From Corynebacterium renale (GTDB lineage Bacteria > Actinomycetota > Actinomycetes > Mycobacteriales > Mycobacteriaceae): 64,000 bases of DNA. Shown one piece after another: positions 7,442 through 17,963 of this stretch. Both the position numbers and the translations under genes were made by a program. The stretch's first letter is position 1. Every line of letters starts with the position of its first letter. The notes beneath the pieces were generated by a model. That model was not told where the DNA came from. It searched no databases and worked only from the letters and a program-made list of their open reading frames with translations. The stretch covers positions 1,550,001-1,614,000 of the forward strand of contig NZ_PDJF01000001.1 of the NCBI RefSeq assembly GCF_002563965.1, given 5' to 3'.

Positions 7442-8630
7442 CCATTGCGAGAAGAACATAACTGTTGCTGACAGGCCAGTGGGACCACACGACCTCGTAG
7501 GGGTCGCCTGGACTCGCGAGCCAATGTGGCCTAATTATCAGAGCCACCCCGAGCGCTAGGCCCAGTACGGTTCCGAAAGCTATGGGTGGGCGAAGCACCA
7601 TGGGTAAAATCAACACGATCGCCCACACCCAGTGGTGGGTCCATGCCACCGGGGAACACACAAGGGCAATAAGCCCGTTAAGCGCAACAGCAGAAACGAC
7701 GTTGCCACGAACAATCTGGCCCCGCATCGCAGCAGCAATAATGACAATACTGACGACGACCAAACCTCCCCATAGCCACCGGGCTTCACCAATTCCCGAG
7801 CGGCTGAGCACCCCCTGCCACGACTGGTTTGTGGCGTAAGCAAGATTTCCTATCCGCTCCGGGGAACCCAAGGTTGTACCCCAGTACTGGGCCGATAAAT
7901 CTGGGCGGATAAACGCGGCGAGCGCCGTGCAGCCCACGGTAGATGCCGCCATCCATCCTAATCCTTTCCAGTCGCGTCGAAGGAGGAAATACAATCCGAA
8001 TACAGCCGGAGTCAGCTTAATTGACGTAGCTACGCCCGTCAGGACACCGGAAGGGATCCCCAGCAAGGTGGCGCCCCGCAGCCGTGGCACGCAAGTGTCA
8101 GCAATGACAAAGGCCAGCAAAATGATGTTTATCTGGCCAAACGTGATCGTATCCACAACCGGCTCGGTGAGAAGGACGAGCGGAGAAACAACAAGCGTCC
8201 AACTCCATGCGGCAGCACGTGAAGCTCCAACGCACGCCTGCCATGCGATCGATACCACCCACAGGATGAGCAGCACGTTCAGTATTACGAGGGCGATCGC
8301 GCCGAACGTTAACGGAAGCGGGGAGAGTGCCGCAAAGAGCAGCGCCGCAAACGGCGGATAGGTAAAGGGGAGGGATATGTCGCCGGTGGGAATGGAGATA
8401 TCGTAAATATCTTCACCCTGCAGAAATGCGCGGCCGCCACCGACATAGACGGGATAATCGGTGAAGTGCCGTAAACCGATGGGGTGGTCGTCGGAAAGCA
8501 CATACGGGTCGAGGACTAAACACAAAACCACGACAGAAGACACGACTGCGCCGCCACAGTAGGCCCAACGCGGCGCCATGTGGCGTGCCCAACAAGGGAG
8601 GGGCGCAGCAGGGGAAGGAGCAGCTTTCAC
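7371..8630 (-). CDS. mptC: GT87 alpha-1,2-mannosyltransferase (MptC-type)
   Basis: 419 residues, a polytopic GT-C protein with roughly ten membrane segments. The first periplasmic loop (HFTDYPVYVGGGRAFLQG) has the acidic/aromatic pattern of polyprenol-phosphate-mannose-dependent transferases, and PFTYPPFAALLFA follows. MptC (Rv2181 in M. tuberculosis) adds alpha-1,2-mannose branches to lipomannan/LAM using decaprenyl-phosphate mannose outside the membrane. The neighbours match Rv2179c and aroG on one side and plsC on the other, which supports this over other GT87 members. The start is GTG (8630) with MKAAPSPAAP; a later ATG at residue 18 is the alternative. Confidence 0.72.
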   Translation of the reverse strand: MKAAPSPAAPLPCWARHMAPRWAYCGGAVVSSVVVLCLVLDPYVLSDDHPIGLRHFTDYPVYVGGGRAFLQGEDIYDISIPTGDISLPFTYPPFAALLFAALSPLPLTFGAIALVILNVLLILWVVSIAWQACVGASRAAAWSWTLVVSPLVLLTEPVVDTITFGQINIILLAFVIADTCVPRLRGATLLGIPSGVLTGVATSIKLTPAVFGLYFLLRRDWKGLGWMAASTVGCTALAAFIRPDLSAQYWGTTLGSPERIGNLAYATNQSWQGVLSRSGIGEARWLWGGLVVVSIVIIAAAMRGQIVRGNVVSAVALNGLIALVCSPVAWTHHWVWAIVLILPMVLRPPIAFGTVLGLALGVALIIRPHWLASPGDPYEVVWSHWPVSNSYVLLAMVIAIVAAFWPQLFAQEPERTKQQ

Positions 8631-8840
8631 GCACCGTAGTATTGCATGGCCGTCCGTCTATTTCTAGGTAGGCTTCCTCGCGCTCCGGCTATACGCAGTG
8701 CTTGGCAGGGGGTGGGAAAGTGACACTGGGCACGCTACACTTACTACAGGCGTTGACGTCGTGCTTATCTTGCAGAGAGCTCCCGTTGCTATGCGTGTAC
8801 AAAGCAGGGCTGTAAGAAGCTGGAAGGGACTTTAGCAACC

Positions 8841-9356
8841 GTGCGATTCTTCTATGACACGGAATTTATAGAAGACGGCCGCACCATCGATCTCGTATCG
8901 ATTGGTGTTGTGTCCGAAGATGGCCGCGAATATTACGCAGTATCCACGGATTTTGATGGTCGTAAGGCTAACCCTTGGGTGCGCGAGAACGTGCTGAACA
9001 AGCTACCCAGTCCGAGTGACCCTGTGTGGAAGAGCCGCGAGCAGATCCGCGAAGAGCTCCTGGATTTTTTTACTGCTGCAGGCGAACCGGTGGAGTTGTG
9101 GGCGTGGGTCGGTGCGTACGACCATGTAGTTTTAGCGCAATTGTGGGGCGATATGTCTCACATGCCAAGACAACTTCCGCATTACACGAATGAATTAAAA
9201 CAGCTGTGGGTGCATGCTGGGAAGCCGCGCCTCCCCAAGCCGCCCAAGGGGAATCATGACGCGCTTGTCGACGCCAAGTTCAACATCACACGCTTCAAAA
9301 TATGCCTAGAGCATCTCGCTCTCGACGAAGAATCGATGGCACGCACGCCCTGGTAG
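8841..9356 (+). CDS. 3'-5' exoribonuclease (Rv2179c-like)
   Basis: 171 residues, an RNase-T-fold exonuclease. The N-terminus MRFFYDTEFIEDG supplies the first DE pair of the DEDDh active site; WVGAYDHVVLAQLWGD supplies the middle Asp, and NHDALVDAKFNI the His and last Asp. The M. tuberculosis homologue Rv2179c shortens 3' overhangs of RNA. The GTG start is preceded by GGAAGGGA at a good distance. The ~210 nt before it contain a TACACT -10-like box near 8740. The gene stands alone between mptC and aroG, the same place as in mycobacteria. Confidence 0.83.
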   Translation: MRFFYDTEFIEDGRTIDLVSIGVVSEDGREYYAVSTDFDGRKANPWVRENVLNKLPSPSDPVWKSREQIREELLDFFTAAGEPVELWAWVGAYDHVVLAQLWGDMSHMPRQLPHYTNELKQLWVHAGKPRLPKPPKGNHDALVDAKFNITRFKICLEHLALDEESMARTPW

Positions 9357-9381
9357 GGCCGCACGACCTGCAAATATCTAG

Positions 9382-10857
<1,476 letters not shown>

Positions 10858-10925
10858 ACACACCCGCTGGTGCGGTCATGATGAAGAGCGTGTTCGCACC
10901 TCAACAGCAATGAAAGTCCAGCGCT

Positions 10926-10960
10926 AAAAGGCCGGTAGGAAAACCTCCTACCGGCCTTTC
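10926..10960. terminator. Bidirectional terminator between aroG and pknL
   Basis: GGCCGGTAGGA (10930-10940) pairs perfectly with TCCTACCGGCC (10946-10956) across a 5-nt loop. An A run before and a T run after the stem allow function in both directions for the two convergent genes. Confidence 0.9.
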
Positions 10961-10975
10961 GCATTCTAGAACTGG

Positions 10976-13336
10976 TTAACCTATCGTACGCACTTCAATC
11001 GTGGCATTCGGGGTTGCTTCTTTATTCCGGCGCGGGGACTGGGAAATAATTCGGCTATCCGAATCCCCATTATCGCTTACGGAAAGGCGAAGGCCAGCGT
11101 CAGAAGCGATGCGCTGAGCTTCGCCGACTTTCTTTCCGACCAGGCTCGGTACTGAAACTCGGCCTGCTAGCTCCACAGTTACAGACGGCTCAGCCGGATC
11201 AACGAGCGTTCCAGCCTTGGGTGACACTGCCGTCACGGTATCGGCAGTGTCCGCGGTGCGTTCTCCGCGCGAGGTTTCTGCGATGGTCAGGCCGGCGTCG
11301 GCAAGTTTTTGCTGAGCCTTTTCCTGGCTGAGCCCCTGCACGTTGGGAACTTTGATCGCGTTGGAGACTATGAGATGCACTTTGGTGCCTCGCGGGACGT
11401 CGTCTCCGGCGGCTGGTGACACTGAAATAATCTTGCCAGCATCAGTGCTGTCATCGAAAGCTTCAGACACGTCCCCGATGCGTAGACCAGCACGTTCGAG
11501 GACACCGCGTGCCTGTTCTTCGCTCATACCGGAGACGTCGGGAATCTCCACTGGAGCGGGACCTTTACTGGGGTGGAGCGTTACTTGGGAGCCCACGGGA
11601 ACTTCCACGCCAGCTGGCGGGGTAGTTGAGGCGACATCTCCCGCGGGTACGTCGTCGGAGTAGGTGGCTTCTCCTATCTCCCAAGTCAGGGACCGTGATT
11701 CCAGAATGTCCTGGTAGCGGGTGAGGTTGTTACCAGGCTGGATCTCCGGCACCGTGGGCTTGCCCTGAGAAACTAAGACAGCCACGTCGTTGCCACGCAC
11801 AACTTTGCTATCGGGGGCCGGATCAGTGCCAGCGATGGCGTTTTTCGGTACGTCATTGGAATAGATTTCGCGCGTTGTGGCGTGAAAACCAGCGTCCTCG
11901 ACGGCAGCTACCGCACGAACTTTGTCCATACCGACGACGTAGGGAATCTCCCCATATCGGCCTGACCCTAACCACCAGCCTCCCACAGCAATCGCGCCCA
12001 AAAGAAGGAGGACCACAATCCACCAGATGGCCAGAGTGAGACCTGATCGGTTACTCACCGGCCGCTTGTTGTCGGTGCGCCCATCCTGAGAGGCAGGATT
12101 AGCTGGTGTTGAGGCCTCCGGAACGGCTTGCGGCTCCATCGGGCCGCCAGCGGGCGGGTGCGCGTCGAAGGAAGCGTGAGGAAGCAGCGCAGTGTCGGGG
12201 TTTATGTCCGGGCCCGGGGGCGGAAACAGCCCGTCGTCCCAGGTCTCCACGCGGGTGTGGGAAGCATCGGAATCTGGGTCGTTTTCTAAAGTCGGAAGTG
12301 CAGCGGTCTTTCCGGCGTTGTCGATGACGGTCGGGGCTTCAATAATCCCAGTTGCTTCCATCACACGGGGGAGCACCGACGTATCCGTGGGGACTGCGGC
12401 CGCGCGATGCGCTGCAGCGTTCACAGGAACTGGGACTGTGAAGTCAGGAAGCTCCAGTTCGCGAGCCACATCGTCGAGCGCACTCAAAAACTCACCGGCA
12501 TCAGCGAACCGGGCCTCTGGGTTGCGGGCGGTTGCAGAGGCGATGAGGGCGTCGATAAGCGGAGGAACCCCGGCGATGAAATCCGAGGGTGCAGGCACAT
12601 CATCGTGGAGACGTGCGTAGGCCTGCTGCTGGGGGGTATCCCCGACGAACGGCACTTCACCGGTGAGCAATTCGAAAGCCATGATTCCGGTCGAGTACAC
12701 GTCGCTCGGCGGACCTACATGCTCACCGGCAACCTGCTCGGGGGAGATGTAGGCTGCCGTGCCCACGATTTGTTCCGAGTGCCCCGTGCGGGAATCGATG
12801 CTGCGAACCAGGCCAAAGTCTGCAATTTTGAGCGTATGGTTGGCTGCGATCAGCACGTTATCCGGCTTCATGTCCCGGTGGACCAACCCCTGCGCGTGCG
12901 CAGCCTGCAGCCCAGTGAGGACCTGTCGCATAGCAGCGACTACCGCATGAGGGGGCATGGGACCGCGCTCGCGAAGAAGCTCGCGAAGCGTACCTCCAGT
13001 AATCAGCTCCATAACCAAGAACACTGGAGCGTTGTGAGCTTGCCCATCCGAGATTCCAGTGACCCCGCTGAAGTCGTAGACTCCCACCAAGTTGGGGTGT
13101 GAAAGACGAGCCATGGCTCGTGCTTCACGCTGAAAGCGTTGCACGAACATGGGGTCGGAGGCAAAGCGCTCATCCATAACTTTCACAGCGACCGAGCGTC
13201 CCAGGCGCAAGTCCACGCAACGGTAGACCGTCGACATGCCACCGCGTGCAATCGGATGGTCGACGCGGTAGCGCCCGTCGAGGACGTCCCCAACTTTCAG
13301 GGCAGCCCTTTCAGTGTTCGGTTGCTGTGAATTCAT
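10976..13336 (-). CDS. pknL: PASTA-domain Ser/Thr protein kinase PknL
   Basis: 786 residues. The cytosolic Hanks kinase has a glycine loop (IARGGMSTVY), ATP-binding Lys52, HRD catalytic Asp155, DFG at 173-175 and the APE-like YISPEQ. A low-complexity linker (about 300-430) leads to one membrane segment (about 433-456). Five extracellular PASTA repeats (about 463-786) would sense muropeptides or lipid II. PknL and its relatives phosphorylate division and wall-synthesis proteins. The divergent neighbour is the Rv2175c-type protein, a known PknL substrate in M. tuberculosis. ATG 13336 is the natural start. Confidence 0.93.
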   Translation of the reverse strand: MNSQQPNTERAALKVGDVLDGRYRVDHPIARGGMSTVYRCVDLRLGRSVAVKVMDERFASDPMFVQRFQREARAMARLSHPNLVGVYDFSGVTGISDGQAHNAPVFLVMELITGGTLRELLRERGPMPPHAVVAAMRQVLTGLQAAHAQGLVHRDMKPDNVLIAANHTLKIADFGLVRSIDSRTGHSEQIVGTAAYISPEQVAGEHVGPPSDVYSTGIMAFELLTGEVPFVGDTPQQQAYARLHDDVPAPSDFIAGVPPLIDALIASATARNPEARFADAGEFLSALDDVARELELPDFTVPVPVNAAAHRAAAVPTDTSVLPRVMEATGIIEAPTVIDNAGKTAALPTLENDPDSDASHTRVETWDDGLFPPPGPDINPDTALLPHASFDAHPPAGGPMEPQAVPEASTPANPASQDGRTDNKRPVSNRSGLTLAIWWIVVLLLLGAIAVGGWWLGSGRYGEIPYVVGMDKVRAVAAVEDAGFHATTREIYSNDVPKNAIAGTDPAPDSKVVRGNDVAVLVSQGKPTVPEIQPGNNLTRYQDILESRSLTWEIGEATYSDDVPAGDVASTTPPAGVEVPVGSQVTLHPSKGPAPVEIPDVSGMSEEQARGVLERAGLRIGDVSEAFDDSTDAGKIISVSPAAGDDVPRGTKVHLIVSNAIKVPNVQGLSQEKAQQKLADAGLTIAETSRGERTADTADTVTAVSPKAGTLVDPAEPSVTVELAGRVSVPSLVGKKVGEAQRIASDAGLRLSVSDNGDSDSRIISQSPRRNKEATPNATIEVRTIG

Positions 13337-13384
13337 GGCTACTAGTATGGACGAGCGCCCCCGCGCGCGCCAAGTGTCAGGCGC

Positions 13385-13390
13385 TATACT
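13385..13390 (+). promoter_or_regulatory. -10 box (TATACT) of the Rv2175c-like gene, leaderless geometry
   Basis: TATACT ends 6 nt before the GTG start at 13397, and no ribosome binding site precedes the codon. A leaderless mRNA is the simplest reading. Confidence 0.6.
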
Positions 13391-13396
13391 ACGGGC

Positions 13397-13759
13397 GTGA
13401 CTTCTTCAGAATCATTTACTTTTCCCGATGACGAACCTGTGTTGACGCTACCCGAAGCCGCCGACCGCTTAGGACTGCCGGTAACGCGTGTCATGGACAT
13501 GGTCCGCGAAGGCAAACTCGTGGCAGTGCTTATCGACGGAGCCAATCGCATCCCAGAGCGCTTCTTTAGCGACAAGAACACCGTGAACAAGTTTGTCCCC
13601 GGTGTGGTCTCGTTGCTCCGCGATGGAGGCTACGAAGATCCGGAGATTATTGCTTACCTCTTCACCGAAGATGAGACCTTGCCGGGGCGCCCTGTAGACG
13701 CCTTACATGGACACCTGGCACGGGAAGTCATGCGTCGCGCTCAGGCGATGGCGTTCTAA
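13397..13759 (+). CDS. Rv2175c-like winged-helix DNA-binding protein
   Basis: 120 residues. It holds a MerR/excisionase-like helix-turn-helix (LTLPEAADRLGLPVTRVMDMVREGKLVAV, about residues 16-45) and a C-terminal helical part with FVPGVVSLLRDGGYEDPEIIAYLF. The M. tuberculosis homologue Rv2175c binds DNA weakly and is phosphorylated by PknL on an N-terminal Thr, which abolishes binding; Thr/Ser residues here at positions 2-4 and 8 are candidates but unproven. It is divergent from pknL with 60 nt between starts, as in mycobacteria. Confidence 0.85.
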   Translation: MTSSESFTFPDDEPVLTLPEAADRLGLPVTRVMDMVREGKLVAVLIDGANRIPERFFSDKNTVNKFVPGVVSLLRDGGYEDPEIIAYLFTEDETLPGRPVDALHGHLAREVMRRAQAMAF

Positions 13760-13802
13760 GCGTCCTCCGCTAGACGCCTTCCTTCCGCTAGATACGCACG
13801 TT

Positions 13803-13852
13803 TTAAGCCCTGGAGTGCGCTCGACAGAGAGCGTGCTCCAGGGCCTTAACGT
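13803..13852. terminator. Bidirectional terminator between the Rv2175c-like gene and mptA
   Basis: GCCCTGGAG (13807-13815) pairs with CTCCAGGGC (13836-13844), and CGCTC (13818-13822) with GAGCG (13829-13833) above a small internal loop. It is flanked by TTTTAA and CTTAAC. Confidence 0.7.
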
Positions 13853-15466
13853 TTAGGACTGCAACGCGGGTTCCTCGCGTAACCTTTCTGGGGTAACCCC
13901 GCGCCACTGTTGGGTGTCCCTACTGGTCTGTGAAGTTTCAGTGAACGTCCATACAGTGAAAAACCAAGCGAATGCGCATGAAGCAAACATCCAGGCCGCG
14001 TTGTATAGCTGGTGGTTGCCTGAGCCGGTGAACGCGAGCGTTACCACCATTGACAGCCCCGCAGCCCACATTGCGGGTGTGCGTCGGATCGGGGCGACGG
14101 CAATGAGACTGAGCAGGCTGGCGTAGTACCACGGCAGAGTCACGGAATTGCACAGGAAAGCGACGCCATAAGCAAAAACTATGCCCCGAACTGCCTGTGT
14201 GGGGGAGGTACGGAAGTACCACCACACGATGGCGAGCCCTAAAAGCATGAGTACAGAGAACACGGTACGCAGCAAAGATAATGGGGCGTTGAAGGCAAAG
14301 TCAGGGTTGAAGATAGTCACGAAATCCGTGATGAGCCCGGCGAAGAAAGTAGGCAAAGCCAGCGGGTTGATCACCTTTGAGTTTCCGGAAATCTCCGCGA
14401 TCCATTCCCACGATGTGCCGGAGGCTAGCGTAATCACGGCAACGACACCAAGCGTTTCTACAGCTCCGGCAATAGCTGCCGCGAAGAAACTTCCAGCCCA
14501 CTGGAACCGGCTAGGTTTATCACGCCCAGACCTCTGTGCCCACGCGCGGGCCCAGTAATGCATCGCAATCCACACGAAGAAAGGCAAAGCGATAGCAGCC
14601 GTAGCTTTGAGCGCCACGGCGATGGCTGCGAGCCCTACACCGCTAAAGAATCGTCCGCGCAGAACCAGGTACAGGCCGACACTGACCAAGCCGACCATGA
14701 TCGATTCGTTATGCATCCCCCCGACGAGATGCAGGACCATGACGGGGTTAGCAACACCAAGCCACAGTGCCAATCGAGGGTTTCCGCCGAGTAGTTCCGC
14801 GATACGGGGGACTGACCATGCGATGAGCGCGAACCCTGCCAGTGACACAATCTTGTACAGGAAAACGCCGGCAGTGACGCTATCACCCACGATGCGAGTG
14901 ATGCCTTCGCCTAACCACAAATGGAGCGGCCCGTAGGGCGTGGTGGTGTTACGCCAATCGTGGGAAACTTCGAGCAGCATGGGGCCCGGGTTTGCTGCTG
15001 CGCCTTCCGAATACGGGTTGTGGCCGTCGCGAAGCATGGCGCCCTGCATGAGGTAGGAGTACACATCCCGCGACATAATCGGCGCAGCAAACACTAGTGG
15101 TACTAGCCAAGCAGCCAAGATCTTGGTAAGCGGCTGCCAATGGCAACGTTCGTCGACGTCAAGGCGGAAGACCATGGCACGGCCCATAACGCCCCAGGCG
15201 AATATGACACTAATAATTCCAAGCGCAATCACAGTGTTGGAGATGCCGGCACCGTGGCCGTACGACAGGAAATCGAGGTGAAGCGCCCGCAGTACCCCAT
15301 CGCGGTAACGAATCGCACCGCCGCCGAAGGAACCGAGGAAAATTAGCGTGGAGGCCACGACCCCGCTCCACAGCACGAACTTAGGGGAGCGCCAGCGTCG
15401 GGGCACCATTGAAGTCGGCTGTGACGTGTTCACAATGTCCGCATGTTTAATGTCAGAACCGACCAC
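13853..15466 (-). CDS. mptA: Alpha-1,6-mannopyranosyltransferase MptA
   Basis: 537 residues, a GT-C membrane enzyme with about 12-13 segments. It extends the alpha-1,6-mannan core of lipomannan/LAM in the periplasm, using polyprenyl-phosphate mannose. The conserved first loop (AAPIMSRDVYSYLMQGAMLRDGHNPY) carries the acidic residue that GT-C enzymes need, followed by TTTPYGPLHLWL. It begins with GTG 15466 after GAAGGGA. Its neighbours are the same as for Rv2174 (mptA). The idsA gene ends 57 nt upstream on the same strand, so the isoprenoid and mannosyl carrier functions are probably co-transcribed. Confidence 0.87.
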   Translation of the reverse strand: MVGSDIKHADIVNTSQPTSMVPRRWRSPKFVLWSGVVASTLIFLGSFGGGAIRYRDGVLRALHLDFLSYGHGAGISNTVIALGIISVIFAWGVMGRAMVFRLDVDERCHWQPLTKILAAWLVPLVFAAPIMSRDVYSYLMQGAMLRDGHNPYSEGAAANPGPMLLEVSHDWRNTTTPYGPLHLWLGEGITRIVGDSVTAGVFLYKIVSLAGFALIAWSVPRIAELLGGNPRLALWLGVANPVMVLHLVGGMHNESIMVGLVSVGLYLVLRGRFFSGVGLAAIAVALKATAAIALPFFVWIAMHYWARAWAQRSGRDKPSRFQWAGSFFAAAIAGAVETLGVVAVITLASGTSWEWIAEISGNSKVINPLALPTFFAGLITDFVTIFNPDFAFNAPLSLLRTVFSVLMLLGLAIVWWYFRTSPTQAVRGIVFAYGVAFLCNSVTLPWYYASLLSLIAVAPIRRTPAMWAAGLSMVVTLAFTGSGNHQLYNAAWMFASCAFAWFFTVWTFTETSQTSRDTQQWRGVTPERLREEPALQS

Positions 15467-15523
15467 CTTGCTTTTCCCTTCGCTTACCTGATGCGCCCGT
15501 GCTCGATGTGACGTTACTTTATC

Positions 15524-16633
15524 CTATGCGCGGCGTTGAGTAGCAGCGTGAGCAAGCTGGCTTAACGACGCAATAACCTCCGGTTTGATACCCCCGCGCT
15601 CCAAGTGCGCCACGCCGGAAGCAAACAATGCGTCGATACGCTCCTCAATTTTCGCAACGGCACCGGAAGCTTCAATGATGGCCGTCATGCGGGCAATCGT
15701 ATCGGTGTCCTGAGTTCGCCCCACGTGAGAGCGCAATAATTGTGCATCTTCGGGTGCGGATGCTTCGACGAGAGGCAACGCGGTGGCAAGCAACTCCGTG
15801 CGCTTGCCTTCACGAAGATCATCGCCGGCGGGCTTGCCGGTTACAGAAGGGTCACCGAAAACTCCGAGTTGGTCGTCGCGCAACTGGTATGCGATCCCGA
15901 TATCGTGCCCGTAACCGCGGAACGCATCGATCGTTTCCTGCGAAGCGTCGGCGATCGCTGCTCCGATATGCAGCGGACGTTCGATCGTGTAGGCGGCAGT
16001 CTTGAATCGGTTAACAGCGTTAGCAAGAGCAATGTCTTCCGACCCCGCGGCCTCTAAAGAAATGTCTAAAAGCTGGCCGCCAATAACCTCGGTGCGCATA
16101 GCACGCCATGGGGCCCAAGCTCGTGAATAGGCTTCGGGGGAGAGGCCGGCGTCGTGAAGCATGTCCTCAGCCCAGACGAGTGCCAAATCACCAATCAAAA
16201 TCGCTGCGGAAATGCCGAAGTGCTCTGAGTCGCCTAACCACCCGGCTGCGCTGTGATGCTTCTCGACGGCACGGTACACCGTAGGGTTGCCGCGACGCGT
16301 GTCTGAGACATCAATGATGTCATCGTGGATGAGTGCACATGCTTGGATGAATTCCAGGGAGCTCACTGCCCGCAAAACTGCGAGTGGATCCTCTTCGCCG
16401 TCCAAGCCGCCAGCACCCACAAAACCTGCCCACCCGTACATCGGGCGAACGCGCTTGCCGCCATCGAGTACGAAGGAGCGCAGATATTCGACGGCTTCCA
16501 CGACAGGAGAACCAATAGCGGCCACATCAGCAGCTCGCGAATCCATGTACTCAGTAAGTACTGCATGTACCGCAGCTGGCATAGTCTCCGGCGTCAGGAG
16601 TTCTGGGTTGGATTGAATTTCCTGCAGATTCAT
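15524..16633 (-). CDS. idsA: Geranylgeranyl/polyprenyl diphosphate synthase
   Basis: 369 residues, an all-helical trans-prenyltransferase. The first Asp-rich motif is DDIID within ALIHDDIIDVSDTRRG and the second is DDQLGVFGD; both bind Mg-diphosphate. It should make a C15-C20 prenyl diphosphate for menaquinone, decaprenyl phosphate or carotenoid synthesis; the chain length cannot be read with certainty. It sits at the place of C. glutamicum idsA/cg2384 and M. tuberculosis Rv2173. ATG 16633 is the start. It lies upstream of mptA in one operon. Confidence 0.87.
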   Translation of the reverse strand: MNLQEIQSNPELLTPETMPAAVHAVLTEYMDSRAADVAAIGSPVVEAVEYLRSFVLDGGKRVRPMYGWAGFVGAGGLDGEEDPLAVLRAVSSLEFIQACALIHDDIIDVSDTRRGNPTVYRAVEKHHSAAGWLGDSEHFGISAAILIGDLALVWAEDMLHDAGLSPEAYSRAWAPWRAMRTEVIGGQLLDISLEAAGSEDIALANAVNRFKTAAYTIERPLHIGAAIADASQETIDAFRGYGHDIGIAYQLRDDQLGVFGDPSVTGKPAGDDLREGKRTELLATALPLVEASAPEDAQLLRSHVGRTQDTDTIARMTAIIEASGAVAKIEERIDALFASGVAHLERGGIKPEVIASLSQLAHAATQRRA

Positions 16634-16757
16634 AGATGGACCTTAACCTGTTGTTGTAACCGTAAAGAAAGCAGCGCGACGCGCCACCACAATGAATAAC
16701 GATGTTCCCTACACCCTAGTTGTTTGGGCGGGCACTCGGCGACAAGGTCCGGCACAA

Positions 16758-17297
16758 CTACGCTAAACGACGACCCAAAACCGCAAAGGGCCGCGAGTCG
16801 CCAGGAAAAATCATGTTTCTCACTACGTCGTAGAAGCCGAACCTACGGTAGAGATGAAACGCCCCATTGGATTCTCCAGCAACCTCTGGCGTGGAAAGCA
16901 GTGCCAGTGTGCCGGGAGCTTCCTGTAGAACTTCGGTGAGAATCTGGGTGCCTACTCCAAAACCCTGGTACGTCGGACTGACGTGAACTTCTGCTACTTC
17001 GAAATAGTTCGTCAACACTGACGTGTCGCCACCATGTATCTGAATTGCGCGGGCAACTTGACGGTGCCACCACGTTTCCGGGGTGCCAAGGAACCCGAAA
17101 GCGAAACCGATGACGTGATCTTCGTCGTGCGCGACAACGCAGCGAAATCCGGGGCGCCTCACATGTTCCCGCCAGGAGCGCAGCCTGGGCTCGCGGAGCT
17201 GATCACTGTAGCCCATCGCATCGAGGTGGATATCCATGAGTGTGGGCATCGCTAGAGCAAACTCCGCGGGGGAGAGGGTGAGGGTGGAAAAGCGCAT
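16758..17297 (-). CDS. GNAT family N-acetyltransferase
   Basis: 179 residues. The acetyl-CoA binding region is VAEVHVSPTYQGFGVGTQILTEVL (motif A with the Q/R-x-x-G-x-G/A-like QGFGVG loop), and the C-terminal NGAFHLYRRFGFYDVVRNM is motif B. The substrate is unknown. In C. glutamicum and M. tuberculosis metF lies next to idsA; here this gene and a 124-bp gap follow instead. ATG 17297 is used. Confidence 0.8.
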   Translation of the reverse strand: MRFSTLTLSPAEFALAMPTLMDIHLDAMGYSDQLREPRLRSWREHVRRPGFRCVVAHDEDHVIGFAFGFLGTPETWWHRQVARAIQIHGGDTSVLTNYFEVAEVHVSPTYQGFGVGTQILTEVLQEAPGTLALLSTPEVAGESNGAFHLYRRFGFYDVVRNMIFPGDSRPFAVLGRRLA

Positions 17298-17348
17298 GTC
17301 CGTATCGAACCACGTCTAAGGCCGTGAGTGTTAACTGCACGCCTTGAG

Positions 17349-17368
17349 TAGAACATGTGTGCTAAAAT
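17349..17368. promoter_or_regulatory. Promoter -10 with an overlapping LexA-like palindrome
   Basis: TAGAACATGTGTGCTA (17349-17364) is a 6-of-8 palindrome and differs at 3 of 16 positions from the actinobacterial SOS box form TCGAACATGTGTTCGA. It overlaps a -10-like TAAAAT at 17363-17368 about 80 nt before the HEPN gene. LexA binding is a hypothesis. Confidence 0.3.
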
Positions 17369-17447
17369 TGGTTCGTAGGATGTGATCCTGTGTCGGACCT
17401 ATTTTCTAACCTGAGATCACATTGAAATGAGAAGAAAGGAAATGGTG

Positions 17448-17876
17448 ATGGCCATGGGACACGTAATATCTGCAACTTCGCGGTACACCCTGCCGGCCAA
17501 GGGGAGGGGTCACCTCATTGCGCGCGCCGAAGTCCTGCTGGGGCAAGCGCGCGACGCGTACTCAGCTGGAAGGATGGGGGAAGCTGTCGAGTTTGCCTAC
17601 CAGGCTGCTTTGCGTACCGCAGGGGCATGGGTAGCAGACTCCTCTGTTGGGAAACGCAAGCGTAAGCCTCGCGGGGCGTGGGCTCAGCTGGAGTTGGTGG
17701 GTGGAGAAGCTGTGCAATGGGCACAGCGCTTTGCGGCAGATTCGGCACGACGCTCTCGGCTGCTCTCGGGTATCGACCATGACCCAGACCGCGAATGGGT
17801 GGAAGCGCTCGTAACTGATGCTGAGCGGTTCTATGCGAATGTTGCAATGGATCAAATGTGGGGAGCTGCTGCATAA
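17448..17876 (+). CDS. HEPN-domain protein of the SAV_6107 type
   Basis: 142 residues from ATG 17448. It is helical, with the pattern LIARAEVLLGQARDAYSAGRMGEAVEFAYQAALRTAGAWV of SAV_6107-type HEPN proteins, which are found upstream of mraZ in many actinobacteria. The function is unknown; many HEPN proteins are RNases, but no obvious RX4-6H motif is visible. Starts at 17427, 17442 and 17448 are possible; AGAAAGGA is best spaced (about 7 nt) from 17448. Confidence 0.75.
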   Translation: MAMGHVISATSRYTLPAKGRGHLIARAEVLLGQARDAYSAGRMGEAVEFAYQAALRTAGAWVADSSVGKRKRKPRGAWAQLELVGGEAVQWAQRFAADSARRSRLLSGIDHDPDREWVEALVTDAERFYANVAMDQMWGAAA

Positions 17877-17963
17877 AGTTTTTTGGCCCTCCCGGGAACT
17901 TTCGGGATAAGCTAGGCGTTACTACTACTGACGGCTTTCAGTGTGACGTAAAGGTGGCTTACT

